Assembly (NCBI RefSeq): GCF_963855985.1
Contig: NC_087111.1
Location: 4,779,001-4,843,000 of the forward strand
DNA from: Ostrinia nubilalis
Lineage: Eukaryota > Arthropoda > Insecta > Lepidoptera > Crambidae
Reading direction: 5' to 3'
DNA length: 64,000 nt
Below, piece after piece: positions 62,001-64,000 of this stretch. The number at the start of each line of letters is the position of its first letter. Position 1 is the first letter of the stretch. A program made the translations under genes and the position numbers. The notes under the pieces were generated by a model that saw nothing but the letters and a program-made list of their open reading frames with translations, had not been told where the DNA came from and searched no databases.

Positions 62001-62878
62001 GTTTTTCTTTGCCATCACCACCAATCAGCTATAACCATAACAGTTGTAAAATCAAAGTGAAACCGAAGTCTGTTGCAGATCCCTCTACGTGGTACCAAGC
62101 AGTCAGCGCGAAGGCGAGAGAGAGAGGCCGATAGTGAAGAAACCGCCGAGTGCGGAGCCCAACCACACGAGCGGCGAAACCGAGACCAAAACGAAGCATA
62201 AGGGCCGCCTCTGTCATATGTTGTGACGACTAAGTTTCAACTGGTAAGTGGCGCGTTTCAACTGATAAGTGGCGCGTTTCAAATGATAAGTGGCGCGTTT
62301 CAACTGATAAGTGGCGCGTTTCAACTGATAAGTGGCGCATTTCAACTTATAAGTGGCGCGTTTCAACTGATAAGTAGCGCGTTTCAACTGATACACTTAT
62401 CAGTGGCGCGTTTCAGCTGATAAGTTACATGTTTCAGTTGATAGGTTACACGTTTCAGCTGATAAGTTACACTTTTCAGTAAATAAGTGGCGCGTTTCAG
62501 CTGTTAAGTTACACGTTTCATCTCATGTTTGACACGTGTCTGCTCATAAAATGTGACACGTTTCAGCTGATGTGTTACATATTTGAGCTGATGAAAGGGA
62601 CTATTGTATCCCATAACCACTATATAGCACTTAATACTGCAAAGTTCGTTAGACTAAAAATAATAATGTTTAAAATAAAACCTATCTGATCCGAAAAAGG
62701 AAGATGTAATAGTTTTTCAGTCTGTCAGAGATTTTTCAAGCGTTTTTTTTAATAAAATTATTATGTTTTCAATTTCGTATGCAATTTATTGGAATATTTT
62801 TCTTGCAGGAGTAGCCAGAGCAGTACGGAAAAAGCCGACAAAGTGGACAGAGTAAAGCCGTCCATATCGATCGACTAG
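25894..62878 (+). CDS. Pde11: Dual GAF-domain cyclic nucleotide phosphodiesterase, Pde11-like (16 exons; 5' end missing)
   Basis: Class I 3',5'-cyclic nucleotide phosphodiesterase, hydrolysing cAMP and/or cGMP to 5'-NMP, probably cytosolic. Coding exons: 25894-26007, 40158-40275, 52307-52433, 53103-53221, 53684-53949, 54575-54751, 55367-55543, 55997-56122, 56599-56716, 57390-57481, 57838-58161, 58530-58683, 59415-59574, 60368-60588, 61227-61401, 62809-62878. All introns are GT-AG and phases close over 845 codons. Numbering residues from exon 1: GAF-A about 15-175 (N156/K157/F164/D168 motif intact), GAF-B about 200-400 (N365/K366/F372/D376 intact), HD catalytic domain about 445-740. The catalytic domain has YHNWRH (H497 proton donor, H501 metal), [11 protein letters not shown] (H537, D538), TACD (D648) and the MQVGF glutamine Q701 with F704. 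[16 protein letters not shown] and KKDELP resemble PDE11, and no prenylation box ends the protein, unlike PDE6-type enzymes. The parts of PDE5 and PDE11 I recall are both close, so Pde11 over Pde5/6 is likely but not certain. The first Met lies upstream of 25894. Confidence 0.88.
26299..26484 (+). pseudogene. BEL/Pao retrotransposon integrase-tail (DUF5641) fragment, frameshifted
   Basis: First frame reads [20 protein letters not shown]; after a frameshift near 26360 the next frame reads [20 protein letters not shown] and TWPMDLSKV. These are the FWKRW and W...VGD-V-V-D-P-WP-G blocks of the C-terminal domain in BEL/Pao polyproteins. Lies in Pde11 intron 1; inactive remnant. Confidence 0.75.
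26597..26645 (-). mobile_element. Short RTE LINE 3' fragment
   Basis: GAAAGACGTCCACTGCTGG and ACAAAGACCTCCCCC; the tail side is missing. Confidence 0.7.
26650..27135. other. Intron 1, AT-rich, nothing recognised
   Basis: No feature supported. Confidence 0.4.
27142..27286 (-). mobile_element. MITE, family A
   Basis: Ends CGCCCGTAGTCACAATG and TTTGTGAATACGGGC, left flank TAA. Confidence 0.85.
27294..27495. mobile_element. Inverted composite of two RTE LINE pieces
   Basis: 27294-27398 is minus strand (CCTTCAGCTTGCTAATCCGT, CGGATCTCCTCATTTCTGAT); 27399-27495 is plus strand (CAAGCCGCTACCAACCG, AGCAGTGGACGTCC, CTGAAATGATGATGATGA). The two halves meet head to head, as in twin-primed LINE insertions. 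Confidence 0.75.
27735..28369. mobile_element. MITE, family C, interrupted by a 513-bp insertion
   Basis: Left part 27735-27829 (GGCTGAGTTGCACC to CAAAGTTAAAG) and right part 28343-28369 (GTTAAAGTAAGATGGTGCAA to CAGCC). GTTAAAG is present on both sides of 27830-28342. Confidence 0.85.
27830..28342. mobile_element. 513-bp insertion with 7-bp target duplication, class unknown
   Basis: Bounded by GTTAAAG at 27823-27829 and 28343-28349, with the host MITE continuous when it is removed. Starts CACAGAATAATAATAAG and ends GATGAACAGGCCTG. I see no clear terminal inverted repeat or coding sequence. Confidence 0.7.
28491..28625 (+). repeat. Dispersed repeat R3, copy 1
   Basis: ACAAATGTCCCGTTTTACAG, CATTAATCCCGGAAATAACA and TTTTAATCGGTTTGG also occur at 29371-29470. 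Class unknown. Confidence 0.7.
28626..29370. other. Intron 1, possible degraded MITE, no gene
   Basis: 28975-29135 is relatively GC-rich (GGTGCGTCCAAACACAATG) and may be one end of an inverted-repeat element. Otherwise nothing recognised. Confidence 0.35.
29371..29470 (+). repeat. Dispersed repeat R3, copy 2
   Basis: Direct repeat of 28491-28625 with a short internal duplication of GGGAAATAACACA. Confidence 0.7.
29648..29875. repeat. 14-16 bp tandem array with an orientation switch
   Basis: About 11 + units like GCGCTAGTGTCTTTC run from 29703 to 29875, preceded at 29648-29702 by about three units in reverse orientation (GACACTAGCGC type). Unit length varies between 14 and 16 bp. The open minus-strand frame through it is repeat-derived. 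Confidence 0.88.
29880..30635. other. Intron 1, one weak element relic
   Basis: 30000-30085 looks like a decayed family E element (ATCGGGATATGATCAGTA, GTGCGCACAATATTACACCG). Rest unrecognised. Confidence 0.35.
30640..30702 (+). mobile_element. Short RTE LINE 3' end
   Basis: ATGTTCAGCATTGATCGTCC, GGCTGAAACGATGATGATG tail. Confidence 0.75.
30850..30980. repeat. R1 fragment joined to a decayed Lep1-like fragment
   Basis: 30850-30908 matches R1 (AGCCAGGATCTACAGCTTGG); 30909-30980 has GATAGTTTGAGAACCAGGGA and GACACGCGCGGGTTTAAA of the Lep1-like family. Confidence 0.55.
31483..31598. mobile_element. 116-bp inverted-repeat MITE, family M
   Basis: Arms GCTTCAACCACACCAACG and CGTTGGTGTGGTTGAAGC. 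The interior AACGCGTGCAGATCGC and CATAGGCCAATG recurs at 38485-38570. Confidence 0.8.
31600..33300. other. Intron 1, AT-rich; one long unexplained frame
   Basis: The only notable item is an open frame of 131 codons at 31860-32255 (+), hydrophobic in its middle, without recognised domain. A 50-bp Lep1-like scrap is at 32703-32756. Confidence 0.4.
32703..32756 (-). mobile_element. Lep1-like scrap
   Basis: CTAGCTTTTGCCCGCGGC then GTCTGTCATAGAAAGAC. Confidence 0.65.
33312..33897. mobile_element. hAT-type MITE rich in CGGACTAGTCGG, carrying a LINE insertion
   Basis: Ends AGTGATGTGCGGACTAGTCG and CGGCACATCTCTA. ATTCAACT flanks both sides (33304-33311 and 33898-33905), a 7-8 bp target duplication as in hAT elements. 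Interior has repeated CCGACTAGTCGGCTAGTCGG motifs. Confidence 0.8.
33433..33655 (+). mobile_element. RTE LINE 3' fragment nested in hAT-type MITE
   Basis: Open frame reads [20 protein letters not shown], then diverged VDRRPHKV, and ends GCTGAAATGATGATGATG. Confidence 0.8.
33910..34660. other. Intron 1, AT-rich, nothing recognised
   Basis: No supported feature. Confidence 0.4.
34674..34806. mobile_element. Small inverted-repeat element
   Basis: GGGGCTACTCCGAAA and TTTGGAGTAACCCC flank about 105 bp with GAAATTTCG motifs. Common lepidopteran-looking repeat; class unknown. Confidence 0.5.
35016..36120. mobile_element. 1105-bp hairpin element with about 465-bp inverted arms, TA target duplication
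   Basis: Starts CAGTGTGAGTCACGTTAAAG and ends with its complement; TA at 35014-35015 and 36121-36122. Left arm 35016-35482 and right arm 35659-36120 match over nearly their whole length with scattered mismatches; spacer about 175 bp. No transposase. TA target and CAGTG ends fit a Tc1/mariner-type non-autonomous element. It split a Lep1-like repeat, which continues at 36123. Confidence 0.92.
36123..36225 (+). mobile_element. Right part of a Lep1-like repeat split by the hairpin
   Basis: TTTTAAATGCGAAAGTAACTG and CACTGAACCGATTTTGATG, then a deletion to GAAGCCGCGGGCTAGT. The left stub TATACTATAATA lies at 35004-35015. Confidence 0.7.
36520..37890. repeat. AT-rich tract with clustered GATC words
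   Basis: Ten GATC sites lie within 36522-36885 and five more within 37689-37870, mostly as TTGATCTTT or TTTGATCCTCT, in sequence of roughly 20-25% GC. Between them is a less biased segment (36950-37440) with no recognised gene. Confidence 0.6.
38189..38375. mobile_element. 187-bp inverted-repeat MITE, family F
   Basis: Ends TCAGTGTGCTTACCATGAGT and its complement; inner GTGCTCGCTAGCGAG is itself palindromic. Confidence 0.85.
38480..38590 (+). repeat. Decayed family M element
   Basis: AACCAACGCGTGCAGATCGC and CATAGGCCAATGTTAGG match the element at 31483; right arm is lost. Confidence 0.6.
38740..38885 (-). repeat. Dispersed repeat R2, second copy
   Basis: Reverse complement of 5395-5512: GACTTTGGGAGGACACCG, ATCTGGCAGGGAGAGCCT, GGTTCCCCCGGGTCAGTGGG. 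Confidence 0.7.
39130..39715. other. Intron 1, no gene; small inverted repeat
   Basis: ATTTTAGGCAGCTTTAA and TTTAAAGCTGCTTAAAAT form a hairpin at 39207-39252. Overlapping frames on both strands at 39283-39522 look random. Confidence 0.4.
39722..40092. mobile_element. 371-bp hAT-type MITE with perfect 8-bp target duplication
   Basis: Ends CAGGGATGTTATGGATATG and CGGATATCCATAACATCCCTG; CTTTATAC is duplicated exactly at 39714-39721 and 40093-40100. No transposase frame. Lies just upstream of Pde11 exon 2. Confidence 0.92.
40158..40275 (+). CDS. Pde11: Pde11 exon 2 (core of GAF-A)
   Basis: 118 nt (39 codons plus 1 nt), acceptor TATTTTCGCAG and donor GTATGT. It encodes [20 protein letters not shown] and then [14 protein letters not shown], the GAF-A strand that contains the conserved ADR-SLFL signature. 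It was found by looking for the part missing between exons 1 and 3. The trailing G joins AA of exon 3 to make Glu and keeps the frame. Longer open frames overlap it on both strands but are shadows. It lies alone between introns of 14,150 and 12,031 bp, with a hAT-type MITE ending 65 bp upstream and another inverted-repeat element starting 46 bp downstream. Confidence 0.93.
40419..40640 (+). mobile_element. ACCGACTTCAAAAAGGAGG-type repeat, partial
   Basis: Begins AACCGACTTCAAAAAGGAGG, then a T run and CTATGTATGTTCAG, and continues through CTGATGATGGGATCCTAGGG. Same terminal sequence, inverted, as the element at 48190-48600. Confidence 0.65.
40718..40862 (+). mobile_element. MITE, family A, nested
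   Basis: CGCCCGTATTCACAAAC to TTTGTGAATAGGGGC; inserted within the 40322 element. Flank TTTAA. Confidence 0.85.
41329..41395 (+). other. tRNA-derived sequence (Glu/Asp-like pseudo-tRNA or SINE head)
   Basis: A-box region CCGTAGTCTAGTGGTTAGAA and B-box GGTTCGATTCCC with typical spacing. The acceptor ends GCCTCCG and AGATGTT do not pair, so it is not a working tRNA. Confidence 0.6.
41400..43995. other. Intron 2, AT-rich; no gene
   Basis: Only scraps: 41720-41815 has a GGTGACCACACG and GTCCGGC-type dispersed sequence; 42960-43050 is a LINE/SINE tail. Short frames (for example 41989-42174) lack any recognisable feature. Confidence 0.4.
42960..43052 (-). mobile_element. LINE/SINE 3' end fragment
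   Basis: CGGGTGTCTATGGGCGACGG, CACTTACCATCAGGTGATC and CTGCTCGTTTGCC, ending in poly-A; a common lepidopteran repeat ending, also at 11900. Confidence 0.65.
44005..44172 (+). mobile_element. RTE LINE 3' fragment, AACG-tail subfamily
   Basis: Frame reads [19 protein letters not shown] and [18 protein letters not shown], ending GGCTGAAACGAACGAATAAACG. Confidence 0.88.
44489..44872. mobile_element. 384-bp inverted-repeat MITE, family G
   Basis: Arms CGATTCACACATGTCAGTGA and GACTTCACGGATATGTGTGA...ATCG; the middle is GC-rich (CCGCGGCGGCGTCC). Confidence 0.8.
44875..45480. other. Intron 2, nothing recognised
   Basis: No supported feature. Confidence 0.4.
45484..45862. mobile_element. 379-bp TA-flanked MITE, family L
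   Basis: Ends CAGGGTGAAATTTAAAT and ATTTAAATTTCACCCTG, with TA at 45482-45483 and 45863-45864, as for Tc1/mariner-type elements. Confidence 0.8.
45865..46195. other. Intron 2, overlapping frames of no clear meaning
   Basis: Frames of 94 codons (-) and 67 codons (+) overlap and mirror each other around TCCAGGATTAATAATGGAGG; no known domain. Confidence 0.35.
46241..46305 (+). mobile_element. Short RTE LINE 3' end, AACG-tail subfamily
   Basis: TTGGGGGAGACTTGTCCAGC and GTCATTTGGCTAAAATGAACG. Confidence 0.75.
46310..47218. other. Intron 2, AT-rich, nothing recognised
   Basis: No supported feature. Confidence 0.4.
47220..47281. repeat. Perfect 30-bp inverted repeat with 2-nt spacer
   Basis: ATTTACAGACTATGGGTTCC... 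and its exact complement separated only by TG at 47250-47251: a 62-bp hairpin without mismatch. Confidence 0.95.
47522..47823. mobile_element. 302-bp inverted-repeat MITE, family H
   Basis: Ends GGGAGCTCTCAGACGAGCGA and TCGCTCGTCTGTGAGCTCCC; the interior is CG-rich with CGCCGACG-type motifs. Confidence 0.85.
48190..48600. mobile_element. ACCGACTTCAAA-ended element with internal tandem copy
   Basis: Ends AACCGACTTCAAA-type at both sides (48188-48202 and 48585-48600 inverted). Inside, a unit of about 143 bp starting ATATTGCGTATAAAAAAG occurs twice (48235 and 48378). The 183-codon antisense frame across this and the next MITE is repeat-derived. Confidence 0.75.
48622..48767 (-). mobile_element. 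MITE, family A, with TTA target duplication
   Basis: CGCCCGTATTCACAAACAATG to TTTGTGAATACGGGCG, preceded by TTTTA and followed by TTAC. Confidence 0.85.
49145..49455 (-). mobile_element. RTE LINE 3' fragment, longer copy
   Basis: ATCATTTCAGCCACAGGACGT through GTAATCCGTCGGG region and CGGATCTCCTCATTCCTGAT; about 310 bp of the LINE 3' end, frameshifted. Confidence 0.88.
49521..49744. mobile_element. 224-bp inverted-repeat MITE, family I
   Basis: Arms TAAGGACGTAGCACACTTATC and GATAAGTCTGCTATGACCTTTA. Confidence 0.8.
49750..50930. other. Intron 2, AT-rich, nothing recognised
   Basis: No supported feature. Confidence 0.4.
50935..51121 (-). mobile_element. Helitron-like repeat sharing Lep1 3' end but with a different body
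   Basis: CTAGCTTTCCGCCCGCGGC and GGCTTCGCCCACGTGGAATTT match the Lep1-like family, but the remaining 150 bp (TCCCGAGATTACCCC, ACTTTATAATATTAGTATAG) do not. Confidence 0.65.
51125..52300. other. Intron 2, AT-rich, nothing recognised
   Basis: A 70-codon frame at 51862-52074 has no splice or domain support. The branch/pyrimidine tract for exon 3 is at 52285-52306. Confidence 0.4.
52307..52433 (+). CDS. Pde11: Pde11 exon 3 (GAF-A)
   Basis: 127 nt, acceptor TTCTTCTTCCAG, donor GTAATT. Encodes ELKEALQTA, then [16 protein letters not shown] and [10 protein letters not shown], the GAF ligand-pocket loop with the GxGxAG turn and the N-I-K-(D/N)-AY segment typical of PDE GAF-A domains. First codon is completed from exon 2; last Arg codon is completed by exon 4. 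Confidence 0.92.
52664..52780 (+). mobile_element. RTE LINE 3' fragment in Pde11 intron 3
   Basis: AAAGGTAGCAAGAAGGCGCT, CATTGAGGGAAGCC, AGCAGTGGACGTCATG and CTGAAATGATGATG. Confidence 0.85.
52904..53008. mobile_element. 105-bp inverted-repeat MITE, family J
   Basis: Ends GTACAGTCGACAGCATGTCA and TGATGTGCTGTCGACTGTAC. Finishes 94 bp before Pde11 exon 4. Single right-end-like scraps at 25190-25235 and 49450-49520. Confidence 0.85.
53103..53221 (+). CDS. Pde11: Pde11 exon 4 (GAF-A)
   Basis: 119 nt, acceptor TTATTTTCAG, donor GTTAGA. Encodes [20 protein letters not shown], then [14 protein letters not shown]. It contributes N156 and K157 of the GAF NKFD motif. The frame is closed by a TAG one codon past the donor, so the intron is needed to continue. 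Confidence 0.94.
53684..53949 (+). CDS. Pde11: Pde11 exon 5 (end of GAF-A, linker, start of GAF-B)
   Basis: 266 nt, acceptor TTTTTCATCAG, donor GTGAGT. Encodes the F164...D168 half of the GAF-A NKFD motif, the closing helix [18 protein letters not shown], the connecting helix to GAF-B and the GAF-B opening, including [10 protein letters not shown]. Ends in phase 0 at Ser248. Confidence 0.94.
54037..54187 (+). repeat. Dispersed repeat R1 in Pde11 intron 5
   Basis: Inverted partner of 2428-2575: TTGCGGGTCCAATGACAG, GGTCAAGCTGTAGATCCTGG, GGTGGGAATAGTCCCCTGAT. Confidence 0.7.
54575..54751 (+). CDS. Pde11: Pde11 exon 6 (GAF-B with proline-rich loop)
   Basis: 177 nt, phase 0 to 0, acceptor TTTAATTTTACAG, donor GTATGT. 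Starts [10 protein letters not shown], then carries a Gly/Pro-rich stretch (residues 258-273, including ALPPPAP) and RFHTLFELG before the helix leading to SIALK. The Pro-rich stretch lies in a loop of GAF-B where I recall no conserved sequence. It is open with normal flanking splice sites, so I take it as coding. Confidence 0.88.
55367..55543 (+). CDS. Pde11: Pde11 exon 7 (GAF-B)
   Basis: 177 nt, phase 0 to 0, acceptor TATATTTTCAG, donor GTTTGT. Encodes [10 protein letters not shown], an acidic Ala/Asp loop, [10 protein letters not shown] and [11 protein letters not shown], which matches the second half of a PDE GAF domain and supplies N365 and K366. Confidence 0.93.
55638..55750. mobile_element. 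Family K inverted-repeat element, short copy, intron 7
   Basis: TACAGTCAGTGTCAAAAAGT, GTGACGCCCAAAGTAGCC and the inverted CTTTGGGTATC...TTTGACGCTGACT. Confidence 0.75.
55997..56122 (+). CDS. Pde11: Pde11 exon 8 (GAF-B closing helix)
   Basis: 126 nt, phase 0 to 0, acceptor CATTTCAG, donor GTAAGA. Encodes [20 protein letters not shown], then [12 protein letters not shown], completing the GAF-B NKFD motif (F372, D376) and the long helix towards the catalytic domain. Confidence 0.94.
56599..56716 (+). CDS. Pde11: Pde11 exon 9 (linker to catalytic domain)
   Basis: 118 nt, acceptor GTTTTACAG, donor GTGAGA. Encodes [16 protein letters not shown] and [14 protein letters not shown], the LSYHA linker helix that connects GAF-B and the PDE catalytic domain. 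Confidence 0.93.
57023..57272. mobile_element. MITE, family B, split by a second MITE (intron 9)
   Basis: GCCCGTTTTCACCATCAATC at the left and GATGGTGAAAACGGGCA at the right, as in the three intact copies, but with an extra 132 bp after TTTTTAA. Confidence 0.9.
57057..57188. mobile_element. 132-bp piggyBac-like MITE nested in family B MITE
   Basis: Starts CCCATATTTGCCC right after TTAA and ends ATAATTATATGGG; the right TTAA has decayed to TT before GTGACCCC. Ends of CCC...GGG at a TTAA target are the piggyBac arrangement. Confidence 0.8.
57390..57481 (+). CDS. Pde11: Pde11 exon 10 (catalytic domain N-terminus)
   Basis: 92 nt, acceptor TTTTATTCCAG, donor GTACGT. Encodes [17 protein letters not shown], then [11 protein letters not shown], the first helices of the PDE catalytic fold. 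Intron 9 upstream holds a nested MITE. Confidence 0.94.
57838..58161 (+). CDS. Pde11: Pde11 exon 11 (catalytic core: HNWRH and HDLDH)
   Basis: 324 nt, the longest exon, phase 0 to 0, acceptor TTCTTTTAG, donor GTTAGT. Encodes [24 protein letters not shown] (H497 general acid, H501 metal ligand), [16 protein letters not shown] (the PDE signature; H537 and D538 bind Zn/Mg) and [16 protein letters not shown]. No key residue is missing. Confidence 0.96.
58493..58514. repeat. Lone end of a family C MITE
   Basis: TTAGGTGGTGCAACTAAGCC, 15 bp before the exon 12 acceptor; the rest of the element is absent. Confidence 0.5.
58530..58683 (+). CDS. Pde11: Pde11 exon 12 (catalytic domain)
   Basis: 154 nt, acceptor AAATTTCAG, donor GTAAGT. 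Encodes [30 protein letters not shown] and the segment around EFDW. The last base T joins TG of the next exon to make Leu. Confidence 0.95.
59415..59574 (+). CDS. Pde11: Pde11 exon 13 (third metal ligand)
   Basis: 160 nt, acceptor TATTTCCCAG, donor GTATGT. Encodes [19 protein letters not shown] with D648, the metal-ligand Asp of the TACD motif, then [19 protein letters not shown] and the start of MMDR. Confidence 0.95.
59720..59893 (-). mobile_element. Jockey/non-LTR LINE C-terminal fragment in intron 13
   Basis: Antisense frame 59683-59880 begins [20 protein letters not shown] and [11 protein letters not shown], the conserved end of jockey-type reverse transcriptase proteins. Confidence 0.82.
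59990..60318 (+). mobile_element. RTE LINE 3' end, longest copy (intron 13)
   Basis: Frame 59993-60352 reads [49 protein letters not shown] and [10 protein letters not shown], finishing at GCTGAAATGATGATGATGATG. Intact frame but only the last 110 or so residues of the reverse transcriptase protein, so inactive. Confidence 0.92.
60368..60588 (+). CDS. Pde11: Pde11 exon 14 (purine-pocket glutamine)
   Basis: 221 nt, acceptor CGATTCCAG, donor GTAAGT. Encodes [20 protein letters not shown] with the invariant purine-binding Q701 and stacking F704, then [19 protein letters not shown]. An RTE LINE 3' end with its ATG-repeat tail finishes about 50 bp upstream of this acceptor. Confidence 0.95.
60620..60737. 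mobile_element. MITE, family B, intron 14
   Basis: GCCCGTTTTCACCATCAATC to TGATGGTGTGAACACGGGCA. Confidence 0.85.
61227..61401 (+). CDS. Pde11: Pde11 exon 15 (C-terminal tail)
   Basis: 175 nt, acceptor TTTCTCCACAG, donor GTAATT. Encodes a low-complexity Ser/Lys/Thr tail after the catalytic domain (residues 765-823), including [20 protein letters not shown] assign no fold; basic-Ser motifs such as LRRGKS could be kinase sites (inference). Confidence 0.88.
61436..61557 (+). mobile_element. RTE LINE 3' fragment, intron 15
   Basis: AAGGTGGACCGACGACATCA, CTGGACGCAGGCCGCTACC, then a deletion to GGACGTCCTATGACTGAG and an ATG repeat. 35 bp after the exon 15 donor. Confidence 0.88.
61858..61930 (+). 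repeat. R1 fragment, intron 15
   Basis: GTCAAGTGTAGATCCTAGCTA and CACAGAAGTTTCATTGG resemble 54108-54160. Confidence 0.5.
62234..62588. repeat. 21-bp minisatellite in the last Pde11 intron
   Basis: About 17 units. The first seven are nearly identical to TTTCAACTGATAAGTGGCGC; later units change GGCGCG to TACACG and drift. One unit holds an inserted inverted copy (ACACTTATCA). The 7-codon period keeps both strands open, giving repeated GAFQLIS or KRATYQL frames; no evidence that they are translated. Confidence 0.92.
62809..62878 (+). CDS. Pde11: Pde11 last exon and stop codon
   Basis: 70 nt, acceptor TTTTTCTTGCAG. Encodes [20 protein letters not shown] and ID, then TAG at 62876-62878. Phase closes exactly with exon 15. 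There is no C-terminal CaaX cysteine, so no prenylation is predicted for this isoform. Confidence 0.87.
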
Positions 62879-63930
62879 TCCGCTCGGACGCTCCTTCACG
62901 TCTGTTAAACATTTAGATACTTGTACATTTCGACTATTAGACACTTTTATATTAGCTAGAACAACGTGGGATACCTTTCGTTTCACTTGAACAAAATTAT
63001 TAAAAATACATTGAATAATGCCATCCAAATTGTGAGGTAGATAGATATAACTGTGCCGATTGCGACTGAAATCCAGGCACGTGATTGGCTGTTCCACGGA
63101 AGGACGGTGTCATGCCAAAGGTATGAAACTTAAATAATAATCTTGTTCATTAAAACGAATTTTCGAGATGACACTAAAATGTAATTGTAGTATTTTAATC
63201 TCTACGTCGTCGTTCGACGGTATGGTTTCCTGTAAAATCTAGGTAAATGTTTATTCTAATTAATGTATTATTTACATAGACTGTGATCTAGTATTACTTC
63301 ACGAGATTCTATTTTAAAACTACTAATTAGGACAGCCATAGACTCTGCTTGCTATTAAATAAAAAGTTTTAACGATTCAATAGATGAAAAAAAAAATCTT
63401 AAAAATAAACAAAAATCTTCGTCTATGGTCAACTATTTTACTTTTAAAATAGAATATTCGTCTCTTGGCCTGTGAAATAAAGTTTATGGAATAAAACCGT
63501 AAGTAATAAGTATGAATTAAGAGATTTTTAATAAGTTTACATAATATCCTCGATCAATTAAATTGTTGATAATTTATTTCAAGTTTTACTTTGTTAAAGC
63601 AGAAAGTATTAATATGATGCTAGTCGTTTAGTTTCAAATAATTCAAATTATGACACAATTATTAATAATTATTATTTACATTATATTTTTTCTGAGGCGC
63701 GTTGAACTAATACGTCCATACTGCTTATGAAGCTATTAGAAGTGCAACATTTAGTTACAATAATTTTAGTTATGCTTATTTATAAAAAAAAAGGTTGCGA
63801 AGGTTATAAAAGAAAAATTATTTATATTTTAATAAATATTAAGTAGGCTCCTTCTGTTTTATGATAAGATTTCGTAAGAAGTGTAGGTATTATTTTAAAT
63901 ATTGATTTATTTTTGCAAAAATAAAAGAGG
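62879..63930 (+). other. Pde11: Pde11 3' untranslated region with several polyadenylation signals
   Basis: Noncoding, AT-rich sequence after the stop. AATAAA hexamers occur at 63358, 63476, 63490, 63831 and 63920, so alternative 3' ends are plausible. No polyadenylation site can be fixed without transcripts. No transposon is recognisable here, which suits a UTR. Confidence 0.6.
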
Positions 63931-64000
63931 ATTTGTAGTTGATTAGTGAATTTTGTTGAATACGATGATTACTTACTAAAGAAGTAGTTTAGAAAAGTTT

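Noticed and set aside
62214..62420. Repeat proteins on both strands (GAFQLIS, KRATYQL)
   Set aside because: Product of a 21-bp intronic minisatellite; no start context or splice support.
1..64000. CRISPR array or bacterial-type operon
   Set aside because: Tandem and inverted repeats lack regular spacers, and the only coding sequence is an intron-rich animal gene.

Overview
The window is an AT-rich, intron- and transposon-dominated piece of an insect nuclear genome, almost certainly a moth or butterfly. The evidence is at least twenty 5'-truncated copies of the RTE-type LINE 3' end that litters lepidopteran genomes (its 3' tail is ATGATG or AACGAACG), several Lep1/Helitron-like repeats ending in CTAGT, and many short palindromic inverted-repeat elements. 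There are no bacterial genes, operons, CRISPR arrays or intact rRNA genes, and I see no intact tRNA gene.

I can support one protein-coding gene. It is on the + strand, runs from 25894 to the stop codon at 62878, and encodes a tandem-GAF class I cyclic nucleotide phosphodiesterase that best fits insect Pde11. I resolved 16 coding exons. They join in one continuous reading frame of 845 codons plus stop (2538 nt), and every intron is GT-AG. Exon 2 (40158-40275) is a 118-nt exon isolated between introns of 14.2 kb and 12.0 kb; it supplies the missing core of GAF-A and makes the splice phases close. The N-terminus and start codon are upstream of 25894 and I could not identify them. The 3'UTR runs from 62879 towards the right edge.

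Layout. 1-25893: no recognisable coding exon; only LINE fragments, Lep1-like repeats, MITEs, tRNA-derived sequences and unexplained AT-rich DNA, plus a GC-rich patch at 24010-24290 that could be a promoter or 5' exon. 25894-52306: two exons of GAF-A and two giant introns full of nested transposons. These include a 1.1-kb TA-flanked hairpin, a hAT-type MITE with a perfect 8-bp target duplication 65 bp upstream of exon 2, a three-layer nest 46 bp downstream of it, and a 15-bp array that switches orientation. 52307-62878: a compact cluster of 14 exons encoding the rest of GAF-A, GAF-B, the HD-type catalytic domain and a serine-rich tail without a CaaX box. Its introns hold a piggyBac-like MITE inside another MITE, two LINE 3' ends next to a splice acceptor, and a 21-bp minisatellite.

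Functionally the window is therefore one gene: a predicted cytosolic enzyme that hydrolyses cAMP and/or cGMP under the control of N-terminal GAF domains. I found no novel multi-gene system. The unusual content is structural: isolated exon 2, hairpin elements and nested insertions with readable target duplications.
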